From Bacilli bacterium (GTDB taxonomy: Bacteria > Bacillota_I > Bacilli_A > RFN20 > CAG-826): 64,000 nt of DNA. The position numbers and the translations under genes are program-made. The DNA is taken from NCBI GenBank assembly GCA_017429285.1, contig JAFRPF010000016.1, positions 62,001 through 126,000 of the forward strand, written 5' to 3'. Below the pieces are notes generated by a model. The model was not told the DNA's origin and made no database searches. It saw only the letters and a list, made by a program, of their open reading frames with translations. Positions 52,133 to 61,220 of the stretch are shown in pieces; the first letter of the stretch is position 1; each line of letters starts with the position of its first letter.

Positions 52133-53938
52133 ATGTTATTCGGCAAATACATCAATAAATATTATCTAAAATATGCGATTTTCTTCATTATTGGTATCGC
52201 CGCTTTAATACTAGTGGATGTGGCTCAGATATACGTCCCACAATATCTAGGAAAGATTGTTGATATTTTAAGTAATGTCAAAGAAGCACCTTTAAATGCT
52301 GATCAGCAAAATCAGATTTTATATATGATTATTGCGACCATTGTTATCGCCCTCATCATGATGCTTGGCCGATTCTTATGGAGAATCACGATTTTCCATG
52401 CTTCTTTTAAGATTGAAGCTAATTTAAGAAAAGAGATGTTCTTAAAAGCTGAAAGATTATCGCAACGTTATTATCACACTAATAGTGTGGGAACAGTGAT
52501 GGCGTGGTTTACTAACGATATTGAAACCATTCAAGAATTCTTTGGATGGGGAACTATTATGCTAGTTGATGCTGGCTTTTTAGCCATCTTAGTGATTGTC
52601 GAAATGTTCATCTTAGAACCGATTTTATCTTTAGTAGCCATTATCCCTATTTTATTAATCGCTTTATGGGGCGCACTCGTCGAGAAATTTATGTCAAAGC
52701 GTTGGGAATATCGTCAAACTTCCTTCGATAATTTGTATGATTTCTCCCAAGAAACATTTACTGGCATCAGTGTGATTAAAGCCTTTGTTAAAGAAAATCA
52801 ACAGTTGAAAGCTTTCGCAAAACTGGCGAGAAGAGATAAAGATGTGAATGTTGATTTTGCGCGTGTATCAGTTTTATTTGATTCTTTGATTAATGCGATT
52901 ATCGCTATTATATTAGCAATTATCATGGGTGTTGGTGGATATTTTGTTTATGCTTACGTCACTAATAATCCAGTTGTTTTATTTGGACATCAAGTAACAT
53001 TAAAACCAGGACAATTAATCACTTATGCTGGTTATTTTGATTTATTAATTTGGCCGATGATGGCGATGGGTCATATCATCGCGATGAGAAGTAGAGCGAA
53101 AACTTCTTTAAAACGTATCACTCGTTTTTTAGATGAAGAAGAAGAGATTAAAGACGTTATAGGTAGTGAAGATTTAAAAGATGTAAAAGGGAAAATCACC
53201 TTTAATCATTTCTCTTTTATTTACCCAGGAAGCAATAATAAAACCATTGATGATATTTCTTTAGAAATAAAAGAAGGAGAAACTATCGGTATTGTGGGAA
53301 GAATTGGCTCTGGTAAAACCACTTTAGTTAATTCTTTATTAAGGCTTTATAACTTAGAAGAAAATTCTTTATTAATTGATGATAAAGACATTATGAAATG
53401 TAGTATTTCTTCGATTAGAAAAGCGATTGCTTATGTTCCACAGGATAATTTCTTATTCTCCGACACTATTGAAAATAATATCAGTTTCTCTAAAGAGAAT
53501 TTGGATGTTGATCTAATCAAACAAGGAGCAATATTCTCCGATATCGATAAAGATATCTCCGATTTCAAACAAGGCTATGAAACAGTCTCTGGAGAAAGAG
53601 GAGTGACTCTTTCCGGTGGTCAAAAACAAAGAATTTCTATCGCTAGAGCTTATGTTAAAAAAGCTCCGATTATGATTTTGGATGATTCCGTTAGCGCGGT
53701 AGATGTCAAAACTGAAGAGACAATTTTAAAAAATATTGCCGAACAAAGAAAAGGCAAGACTACTATAGTAGTGGCTTCTCGTATTTCCACAGTTTCTCAT
53801 CTTGATAAGATTGTGGTTTTAGATAATGGCAAATTAGAAGCATTTGGTTCTCACCAAGAATTATTAAAGATTTCACCAACCTATAGCAGGATGGTTTATT
53901 TACAAAAATTAGAAGAAGAAGTGGAAGGAGGAAATTAA
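52133..53938 (+). CDS. ABC exporter half-transporter A (degenerate site)
   Basis: A 601-aa half-transporter: six membrane helices (to about 325) plus a nucleotide-binding domain. Walker A is GRIGSGKTT, signature LSGGQKQR and Walker B MILDDSVSAVD. An Asp replaces the catalytic Glu (LDD rather than LDE), as in the degenerate subunit of heterodimeric exporters such as TM287/288 and BmrCD. It is followed two bases later by its partner, a clear heterodimer. Substrates may be drugs, lipids or peptides; none is implied by the context. No Shine-Dalgarno before ATG. Confidence 0.9.
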   Translation: MLFGKYINKYYLKYAIFFIIGIAALILVDVAQIYVPQYLGKIVDILSNVKEAPLNADQQNQILYMIIATIVIALIMMLGRFLWRITIFHASFKIEANLRKEMFLKAERLSQRYYHTNSVGTVMAWFTNDIETIQEFFGWGTIMLVDAGFLAILVIVEMFILEPILSLVAIIPILLIALWGALVEKFMSKRWEYRQTSFDNLYDFSQETFTGISVIKAFVKENQQLKAFAKLARRDKDVNVDFARVSVLFDSLINAIIAIILAIIMGVGGYFVYAYVTNNPVVLFGHQVTLKPGQLITYAGYFDLLIWPMMAMGHIIAMRSRAKTSLKRITRFLDEEEEIKDVIGSEDLKDVKGKITFNHFSFIYPGSNNKTIDDISLEIKEGETIGIVGRIGSGKTTLVNSLLRLYNLEENSLLIDDKDIMKCSISSIRKAIAYVPQDNFLFSDTIENNISFSKENLDVDLIKQGAIFSDIDKDISDFKQGYETVSGERGVTLSGGQKQRISIARAYVKKAPIMILDDSVSAVDVKTEETILKNIAEQRKGKTTIVVASRISTVSHLDKIVVLDNGKLEAFGSHQELLKISPTYSRMVYLQKLEEEVEGGN

Positions 53939-53940
53939 TC

Positions 53941-55704
53941 GTGGCCGAAGATTTTGATAAGCTCATTGGCGATAAGAAAATCCCACATAAAATTATGTGG
54001 AAAAGAATGTTTACCTATGTCAAACCAGAAATGGGCTGGCTCATTTTAGCGTTTCTTTTAATCTTAGTTAACATCGCGATTGATATTTCCTTGCCGCTTT
54101 TCCTTTCCAAATTAACAGACAACCTACAGTCCGCTAATATTTCTTTGAAAGTTATATTGATGATCGCCATTGGCTATTGTCTACTAGGTGTTATCGGACA
54201 GGTCTTCGTCTATCTAGAATCGATGATTTTACAAAGAGCTGGCCAAAAGATTGTTTATAACTTAAGAATGGAAGTCTTTGAGCATATTGAAAACATGTCT
54301 CAAGATCAATTCAATCAGATGCCGGTTGGTTCACTAGTGACTAGAGCGGTATCTTATACATCATCTTTATCGGAATTATTCACGACGATTTTAGTAAACC
54401 TTATCAAGAACATTTTGATGATTATTGGAACTTATGGAATTATGTTCTTTATATCCTGGAAATTATCATTATCAATGTTACCGTTTGTGGCGATAGTAGC
54501 GGTTGTTTCATTCTTCTTTAGAAGAATAATTCATAAAATATTCACCGAAGAAAGAAAAAATATCTCCGATTTAAATACCTTCTTAAATGAGAATCTTTCC
54601 GGCATGAAAATCATTCAAATTTTTAATCAAGAAACTCGTAAAGAAAAAGAGTTTGATAAGAAGAATGAGAAGTTAAGAAAGACTCGTTATAAAGTTCTTG
54701 TGGCCTTTGGTATTTATCGTCCACTTATTTCATTTATTTATTTTTTAGCAATCGCAGTGACATTTTCTTTCGCCTTTAAGAGCTTAGTAAGCGCGGGTGT
54801 TATCGTTGCTTTCTATGTCTATTTATCAAGATTCTTTAACCCGATTCAAAATATCGCTGATCAACTTAATGGTATCCAAAAAGCAGTGACTGCATCAGAG
54901 AGATTATTTAACCTTTTAGATGTTCCTCCAAAAGTGCTAGATAAGGATGACGCTATCGAGATAAATGAGATTAAAGGCAAGATTGAATTTAAAGATGTTT
55001 GGTTCTCCTATAAACCTGATGAATGGATTTTAAAAGGTGTCTCCTTTACGATTGAACCCAAACAAACATGTGCCTTTGTAGGTGCGACAGGAGCAGGTAA
55101 AACAACCATCCTTTCTTTGATCGTACGAAATTATGAAATTCAAAAAGGTCAAATCTTAATCGATGGTGTAGATATTAGAAACATAAAGATAAAATCTTTA
55201 AGAAAAGCTATCGGTCAAATGTTACAAGATGTCTTCTTATTCTCTGGAACAATCAAAGATAACATTACCCTTCATGATGATTCTTATTCTCTACAAGAAA
55301 TTAAAGAAACTTGTGAATATGTAAACGCTGATAAATTTATCGATAAACTTGATAAGAAATATGATGATGTAGTTATTGAAAGAGGAGAGAACTTCTCACA
55401 AGGTCAAAGACAATTGTTGTCATTTGCAAGAACTGTTTTGCATAAACCACAATTACTGATTTTAGATGAAGCGACTGCTAACATTGATACAGAAACTGAA
55501 TCTTTGATTCAAGAATCGTTAGAGAAGATGAAAAATATTGGAACAATGCTTATTGTCGCTCATCGATTATCGACGATTCAAAAAGCTGATCAGATTATTG
55601 TCTTACAGCATGGAGAAGTAATAGAACGTGGTAATCATCAACAGCTACTGAAGAATCACGGATATTATTACAAACTCTATAAGCTTCAGTTTGAAGAAAG
55701 ATAA
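53941..55704 (+). CDS. ABC exporter half-transporter B (consensus site)
   Basis: A 587-aa partner half-transporter starting at GTG 53941 with GGAGG just upstream. Six membrane helices are followed by a nucleotide-binding domain with Walker A GATGAGKTT, signature FSQGQRQL (a Gln variant seen in TM288-like subunits) and Walker B LLILDEATANIDTETE with the catalytic Glu present. Together with the preceding gene it forms an exporter with one consensus and one degenerate site. Its stop lies in the terminator stem. Confidence 0.92.
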   Translation: MAEDFDKLIGDKKIPHKIMWKRMFTYVKPEMGWLILAFLLILVNIAIDISLPLFLSKLTDNLQSANISLKVILMIAIGYCLLGVIGQVFVYLESMILQRAGQKIVYNLRMEVFEHIENMSQDQFNQMPVGSLVTRAVSYTSSLSELFTTILVNLIKNILMIIGTYGIMFFISWKLSLSMLPFVAIVAVVSFFFRRIIHKIFTEERKNISDLNTFLNENLSGMKIIQIFNQETRKEKEFDKKNEKLRKTRYKVLVAFGIYRPLISFIYFLAIAVTFSFAFKSLVSAGVIVAFYVYLSRFFNPIQNIADQLNGIQKAVTASERLFNLLDVPPKVLDKDDAIEINEIKGKIEFKDVWFSYKPDEWILKGVSFTIEPKQTCAFVGATGAGKTTILSLIVRNYEIQKGQILIDGVDIRNIKIKSLRKAIGQMLQDVFLFSGTIKDNITLHDDSYSLQEIKETCEYVNADKFIDKLDKKYDDVVIERGENFSQGQRQLLSFARTVLHKPQLLILDEATANIDTETESLIQESLEKMKNIGTMLIVAHRLSTIQKADQIIVLQHGEVIERGNHQQLLKNHGYYYKLYKLQFEER

Positions 55705-55725
55705 AGCCAATTTGGCTTTTTCTTT
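55703..55725 (+). terminator. Terminator overlapping the exporter stop
   Basis: AAAGCCA (55703-55709), ATT loop, TGGCTTT (55713-55719), then T residues. Confidence 0.8.
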
Positions 55726-55778
55726 TGTATTTATCCCATATTTACTCTTTATTTCTTTAAAAAATAAATAAAAGAAGA

Positions 55779-55784
55779 TAAGAT
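55779..55784 (+). promoter_or_regulatory. -10 element TAAGAT close to ATG (leaderless candidate)
   Basis: Ends nine bases before ATG 55794; no Shine-Dalgarno between. Confidence 0.4.
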
Positions 55785-55793
55785 GTATATGAT

Positions 55794-58007
55794 ATGGAAA
55801 ATAAGAAAGTATTAAAACCTAATGGTGGTTATCCACTTCACACCTTCGAAGATATCGAAAATATTTATTCTACCTACATTACTTCTAAAGAAGATAAAGA
55901 TAAGATTCGTGAAGCTTATGACTTTATTATTGAGAAGCATAAAGGTCAGTTAAGAAAGAGTGGAGAGCCTTATTATCACCATCTTGTGGAAGTAGCTTAT
56001 ATTTTAGCGACATTAACATGTGGTCCTAAAACAATTGCTGCTGGCTTTTTACATGATGTTGTTGAAGATACAGATGTCACCATCGAAGATATTAAAAAGA
56101 GATGGGGAGAAGAAGTCGCAAGTATTGTCGACTCTTTAACCAAGATTCAAAGATTAAAATTATCAAAGATAAATAGTGAAGAATTTGAAGCTGAAGACCA
56201 TCGTAAGATCTTTTTAGGCATGGCCAAAGATATCCGTGTTATCTTAATCAAATTAGCGGATAGATTACATAACATGCGTACATTAGAGGCTTTATCTCCA
56301 GAAAGACAAATTGCCTTATCAGAAGAGACGATGGATGTCTTTGTTCCAATCGCTCATCGTTTAGGTTTAGATGTCATCAAATCGGAGATGGAAGATCTCT
56401 GTTTAAAATATTTACAGCCTCAAAGATATGAGGAAATTACTAAACTTCTTTCAAAGAAAGCTAAGACCATGGGTCGTTCATTAGAAATCTTAAAGAAGAA
56501 ATTAGCGGATATTCTTTTCCAGCACAATATTCCTTTTGATATCTCCGCGAGAGTGAAATCAATCTATTCTATTTATAGAAAAATGTATATTAAAGGTCAT
56601 CCATTTGATGAAATTTATGACATTTTAGCTTTAAGAATTATTACGGATACAGAAATTCAATGTTATGAAATTCTCGGTTTAATCCATAAATCATATAAAC
56701 CAGTACCTGGTCGTTTTAAAGATTATATTGCGATGCCTAAGGCCAATATGTATCAATCTTTACACACCACAGTTGTCGGTGGTGATGGCAACTTCTATGA
56801 AGTACAAATTAGAACTCAAGAGATGGATAAAGTAGCGGAAACCGGCATTGCTGCTCACTGGGCATATAAAGAAGGTAACGGCTATAACTCACAGAAAGAA
56901 CAACAGGAAATTGAAAATAAACTACACTGGTTTAGAGACTTTGTCTCTATGTCTAATTCTGATGACCATGATACGGCGAAGGAATATATGGATAATTTAA
57001 CCCATGATATTTTCGATGCGAATGTCTATATCTTCACTCCGAAAGGTAAAGTTGTGGAGCTTCCCTCAGGAAGTACTCCTGTTGATTTTGCTTATCATAT
57101 TCATACACGCATTGGAGACACCTGTTCAGGTGCGCTTGTGAATGGCGTGATGGTTCCACTTAATACCGTTTTAAAAACCGGTGATCTAGTGGAAATTAAA
57201 ACTAACAAGAATCAAGAAGGGCCGAGTGAAGGCTGGCTTGACTTTGTTAAATCTAGCGCGGCTAAATCAGCGATTAGAAAATATGTCGCCAAGAAGAACG
57301 CAGAACTAATAAGAGAAGAAAAAGTTTCCAAAGGAAAACAATCTTGTGTGGATGCTTTCCATGATCGTGGAATCGAAGAAGAAGAGATGACTAATATGCT
57401 CTCTGATCAAAAGCTTCTCGATAATTTTGGATTTGATAATTTAGATGATCTTTATATTGGTGTCACTAATCGTAAACCAGTTCCATCCGCATTAATTGAA
57501 TATTTACATATTAAACGTCCAGTTTCCGTTCCAACTGGAGGCAAGATTAAAACTAAATCTGGAGATAATTGTCCAGTTTACTGCCGTGGTGTTGGTAAGA
57601 TTGCAATCGCCTTATCTAACTGCTGCACACCTCTACCGGGAGATGATATTGTTGGATATGTTACCAAAGGTAAAGGTATCGCTGTTCACCGTAAAAACTG
57701 TCCAAACGTCGCTAATGAAAAAGAAAGACTGGTGGAAGTTTTATGGAGAGACGATATCGAATTTGCCACTTATCCAGTCGATATCTTAATCGAAGCTAGC
57801 GATAGAAATAATTTAGTAGTGGACATCATGTCAGTGTTAACTGGCGCGAAAGTGACCTTAAATAGTCTACATGCCAAACTAACGAATAACGGCATGGTGG
57901 ATATTACTGCGACATTATTAGTGTCGGACGCTAAAAGACTAAATGATGTCTTCAATATTTTAAGATCGGTAACTGGTGTTTATACCATCAGTCGAATCAT
58001 ACATTAG
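55794..58007 (+). CDS. rel: Bifunctional (p)ppGpp synthetase/hydrolase
   Basis: A 737-aa long RSH protein. It has an HD hydrolase domain (about 45-200, FLHDVVEDTDV and IKLADRLHNMRTLEAL), a synthetase domain (about 245-360, RVKSIYSIYRKM, DYIAMPKANMYQSLHT, EVQIRT), a TGS domain (about 405-465), a helical region, a Cys-rich zinc-finger-like segment (SNCCTPLPGDDIVGYVTKGKG) and a C-terminal ACT domain (about 660-737). Hydrolase and synthetase motifs both look intact. It makes and degrades the alarmone of the stringent response. The short gap before hisS suggests co-transcription. Confidence 0.95.
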   Translation: MENKKVLKPNGGYPLHTFEDIENIYSTYITSKEDKDKIREAYDFIIEKHKGQLRKSGEPYYHHLVEVAYILATLTCGPKTIAAGFLHDVVEDTDVTIEDIKKRWGEEVASIVDSLTKIQRLKLSKINSEEFEAEDHRKIFLGMAKDIRVILIKLADRLHNMRTLEALSPERQIALSEETMDVFVPIAHRLGLDVIKSEMEDLCLKYLQPQRYEEITKLLSKKAKTMGRSLEILKKKLADILFQHNIPFDISARVKSIYSIYRKMYIKGHPFDEIYDILALRIITDTEIQCYEILGLIHKSYKPVPGRFKDYIAMPKANMYQSLHTTVVGGDGNFYEVQIRTQEMDKVAETGIAAHWAYKEGNGYNSQKEQQEIENKLHWFRDFVSMSNSDDHDTAKEYMDNLTHDIFDANVYIFTPKGKVVELPSGSTPVDFAYHIHTRIGDTCSGALVNGVMVPLNTVLKTGDLVEIKTNKNQEGPSEGWLDFVKSSAAKSAIRKYVAKKNAELIREEKVSKGKQSCVDAFHDRGIEEEEMTNMLSDQKLLDNFGFDNLDDLYIGVTNRKPVPSALIEYLHIKRPVSVPTGGKIKTKSGDNCPVYCRGVGKIAIALSNCCTPLPGDDIVGYVTKGKGIAVHRKNCPNVANEKERLVEVLWRDDIEFATYPVDILIEASDRNNLVVDIMSVLTGAKVTLNSLHAKLTNNGMVDITATLLVSDAKRLNDVFNILRSVTGVYTISRIIH

Positions 58008-58020
58008 AAAGGGAAAAATT

Positions 58021-59421
58021 ATGAGTATTAACAACGTTAAAGGTACACATGATATTATTGGAAAGGAAGCGGAAAACTATGGCTATGTTGAAAACATCAT
58101 GGCCCAGATTTCATCTTTCTTTGCTTTTCAACCAGTGAGACCTCCAGTCCTCGAATATAGCGAATTATTTGTTAGAGGTGTGGGAGAATCTAGCGATGTC
58201 GTTAGAAAAGAGATGTATACATTTTTAGATAAAGGCGATAGAAGTTTAACACTTCGTCCGGAATTTACCGCCGGTATCATCCGTTTAATCGTCCAAAATA
58301 AATTAATTCCAGTGAATGAATTACCACTTAAGTTCTATTATTGTGGTCCTGTCTTTCGTTATGAAAGACCACAATTAGGAAGATATCGTCAATTTAACCA
58401 ATTCGGTGTCGAATCAGTGGGGCATAATTCTCCTTATGCTGATGTGGAAGTTATTTCTTTAGCATATACAATTCTTCAATCCCTAGGATTAGAAAATGTA
58501 GTTATCAAGATTAACACCTTAGGTGATGAAACTTCTCGTAACGCTTATCGAAATGCTTTAAGAGACTACTTTAAAGATAAAGTCGCTAATATGTGCGAGG
58601 ACTGCAAACAAAGATATGAATTAAATCCATTAAGGATTTTAGATTGTAAAGTTCCTGAAGATCAAATGATTGTTAGAGGCGCTCCAAAGATGAGTCAATT
58701 CCTCTCTTTAGAGAGTCAGAAGAGATTTTTAAAAGTTCTCGACGCTTTAAGAGAGATGAATATCCCTTATGAAGTTGATGATACTTTAGTAAGAGGCCTC
58801 GATTATTATTCAGAAACAGTATTTGAATTCCATTATACTTCCCAAAAAGGAAATAACTATGGGGCAGTTGGTGCTGGTGGACACTATGACAAATTAGTCC
58901 ATGAAATCGGTGGTCCTGATGCTCCAGGCGTTGGATTCTCCTTTGGAGTAGAAAGAATTGTTAACGTTTTAGTGGATGATGGCTTAATCGATAATAATCC
59001 CGGATTAAACTTAGATATCTACGTTATGCCTGTGGGTGAAGAAAGCCAAGCTAGAGCCATCAATATCGCTGATGATTTAAGATTATTAGGCTATAAAGTA
59101 GATATGTGCTTTGATAACGTCAAACTCGCGAATATGTTTAAACGCGCTGAAAAGAAAAACGCTAAACTAGCCGTCATCATCGGTGAAGAAGAAATTAAAA
59201 ATGATACTTTGGTAGTCAAGAATATGGCCACTAAAGAACAATTTGAAATAAATGTCGATGACATGGAAGAAAAAATCGACGCGATGTTTACTAAAAAACA
59301 TCATTGCTGTCATGACGGCGAAAAAGAAGATGGCCATCAATGCTGTCACGAAGAGAAAGAAAAACATCATCGTGAGTGCTGTGAGGGCGATGAATGTGAA
59401 TGTCAGAAAGAAGGCAAATAA
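58021..59421 (+). CDS. hisS: Histidine-tRNA ligase with Cys/His-rich C-terminal tail
   Basis: A 466-aa class II HisRS. Start is ATG 58021 (AAAGGG upstream), giving SINNVKGTHDI; the longer frame from 57976 overlaps rel. Motif 2 region is FRYERPQLGRYRQFNQFGVE, the HisA motifs are LVRGLDYYSETVFEF and AVGAGGHYDKLV, and motif 3 is GVGFSFGVERI. The anticodon-binding domain ends near 424. Residues 427-466 are an extra tail with 8 Cys and 7 His, including HHCCH and HQCCH blocks and an ending CECQKEGK. Normal HisRS is about 420-430 aa. The tail should bind metal. aspS starts two bases after its stop. Confidence 0.93.
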   Translation: MSINNVKGTHDIIGKEAENYGYVENIMAQISSFFAFQPVRPPVLEYSELFVRGVGESSDVVRKEMYTFLDKGDRSLTLRPEFTAGIIRLIVQNKLIPVNELPLKFYYCGPVFRYERPQLGRYRQFNQFGVESVGHNSPYADVEVISLAYTILQSLGLENVVIKINTLGDETSRNAYRNALRDYFKDKVANMCEDCKQRYELNPLRILDCKVPEDQMIVRGAPKMSQFLSLESQKRFLKVLDALREMNIPYEVDDTLVRGLDYYSETVFEFHYTSQKGNNYGAVGAGGHYDKLVHEIGGPDAPGVGFSFGVERIVNVLVDDGLIDNNPGLNLDIYVMPVGEESQARAINIADDLRLLGYKVDMCFDNVKLANMFKRAEKKNAKLAVIIGEEEIKNDTLVVKNMATKEQFEINVDDMEEKIDAMFTKKHHCCHDGEKEDGHQCCHEEKEKHHRECCEGDECECQKEGK

Positions 59422-59422
59422 A

Positions 59423-61153
59423 ATGGAAAGAACTTGTCGTAACACGGAATTATCATTAAAAGATGTCGGTAGAAGAGTTACTCTTCTCGGCTGGGCCGCG
59501 AAAAGAAGAAACCTCGGTTCCATTTTATTCATCGATTTAAGAGATAGATCCGGAATCATCCAAATCATGGTTAAAGACGCTGATAAGGCGCCTGATATTC
59601 GCAACGAATATGTTATCCAAGTGGAAGGGGTTGTTAGCAAAAGAGAAACTCCTAATCCAAAGATGAAAACCGGCGAGATTGAAGTTATTGCTGATAAAAT
59701 CAGTGTGGTTAACGTAGCGAAAACCACACCTTTAATCATCGCTGATGAAACTGACGCTTTAGAAGAAACTAGACTTAAATATCGTTATTTAGATTTGCGT
59801 CGTCCTTGTATGCAAAAGTATTTCGATATTCGTGACCAAATTAAGATTACAACCCATGCTTATTTACATAAACTTCAATTTATTGAAGTAGAAACACCGA
59901 TGTTATGTGCTTCCTCTCCTGAAGGAGCGAAGGAATATTTAGTTCCTTCCCGTTTACATCATGGTAGTTTCTATGCCTTACCACAATCCCCACAAATGTT
60001 TAAACAACTTTTGATGGTGGCGGGTTTTGAAAGATATTATCAAATCGCGCGTTGCTTCCGTGACGAAGACTTACGTGCGGATAGACAACCTGACTTCACC
60101 CAGATTGATATTGAAACATCCTTCTTAGATCAACAGCAATTCTTAACGATGATGGAAGGACTCATTCATGAAATATTCATGAACACAATCGGTTATGACG
60201 TCAAATTGCCACTTCGCCAAATGCCTTATAAGGAAGCGATGGAAAGATTTGGTAGTGATAAACCAGATACCAGATTTGGCATCGAACTTCATGACTTAAA
60301 AGAAGTCTTTAAAGAAACAACATTTGAAGCTTATAAAACCGCTGAAGCGATTAAAGGTATTTGTGTTCCTAACGTCGCTAGTGAAACTAGCCGTAAAGTT
60401 ATCGATAATTTAACTTTAGAAGCCAAGAAGTTCGGATTAGGCGGTTTGGCCGTCCTTAAAAAGGAGAATGGGGAATTTACTGGTAGCTTTGTAAAATTCC
60501 TTTCTGATAGCGAAAAAGAAGGATTAAACAAAGTTTTAGAAGTTAAAGACAACGACATTGTCATCATCTCCGCCGGCCCATATAACCGCGTTACACCTTT
60601 ATTAGGTGCTATACGTTTACAATACGGTAAGCAACTTGGTTTAGTTAAACCAAATACATATGATTTGTTATGGGTAGTGGACTTCCCAATGTTTGAAAGA
60701 GATGTGGAAAGCGGGGCGATTGTCGCCACTCACCATCCATTTACCCGTCCAAAAGATGAAGATATTAAATATCTCGATAGTGACCCCACTAAAGTCATTA
60801 GCTATGCTTATGACATCGTCATTAACGGTTATGAAGCTGGTGGTGGAACATTACGTATTTACGATCAAGATATTCAAAAGAAAATATTTAATATTTTAGG
60901 TTTAAGCGATGAAGAGGTAGAGAAGAAATTTGGTTACTTCGTGAATGCGCTTAAATATGGCACACCTCCACACGCCGGTATGGCCTTTGGCTTAGACCGT
61001 CTCGCCATGATTTTAGGTGGCACTGATAACATCCGTGATGTCATTGCCTTCCCGAAGAATTTAGCGGGTGTCGATCCAATGTCTATGGCACCGACAGAGG
61101 TGAGTGCTCAACAGCTTGAAGACTTAGGCATAGTCATCAAGGACAAAGAATAG
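59423..61153 (+). CDS. aspS: Aspartate-tRNA ligase
   Basis: A 576-aa bacterial-type AspRS starting at ATG 59423 (ERTCRNTELSLKDVGRRVTLLGWA). The upstream in-frame extension from 59252 is a shadow of hisS. It has an OB-fold anticodon domain, catalytic domain with YRYLDLRRP and FRDEDLRADRQPDFTQID (motif 2), a GAD insert (about 280-400), and motif 3 AFGLDRLAMILGG. The hisS-aspS order is typical of Firmicutes. Absence of GatCAB in the window leaves discrimination of Asn-tRNA undecided. Confidence 0.95.
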   Translation: MERTCRNTELSLKDVGRRVTLLGWAAKRRNLGSILFIDLRDRSGIIQIMVKDADKAPDIRNEYVIQVEGVVSKRETPNPKMKTGEIEVIADKISVVNVAKTTPLIIADETDALEETRLKYRYLDLRRPCMQKYFDIRDQIKITTHAYLHKLQFIEVETPMLCASSPEGAKEYLVPSRLHHGSFYALPQSPQMFKQLLMVAGFERYYQIARCFRDEDLRADRQPDFTQIDIETSFLDQQQFLTMMEGLIHEIFMNTIGYDVKLPLRQMPYKEAMERFGSDKPDTRFGIELHDLKEVFKETTFEAYKTAEAIKGICVPNVASETSRKVIDNLTLEAKKFGLGGLAVLKKENGEFTGSFVKFLSDSEKEGLNKVLEVKDNDIVIISAGPYNRVTPLLGAIRLQYGKQLGLVKPNTYDLLWVVDFPMFERDVESGAIVATHHPFTRPKDEDIKYLDSDPTKVISYAYDIVINGYEAGGGTLRIYDQDIQKKIFNILGLSDEEVEKKFGYFVNALKYGTPPHAGMAFGLDRLAMILGGTDNIRDVIAFPKNLAGVDPMSMAPTEVSAQQLEDLGIVIKDKE

Positions 61154-61220
61154 TTTATAAACAAAGTTTATAATAAAAACTGATAAAATACTAAAAAACT
61201 ACTAATTAAGGAGATTAGAA

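Noticed and set aside
57976-58020. Upstream hisS start
   Set aside because: It lies inside the rel coding region; ATG 58021 has a ribosome site and the conserved start.
59167-59739. 190-codon minus-strand open frame across the hisS-aspS junction
   Set aside because: It is the antisense shadow of two clear synthetase genes, with no ribosome site and a composition set by the Cys/His tail on the other strand.
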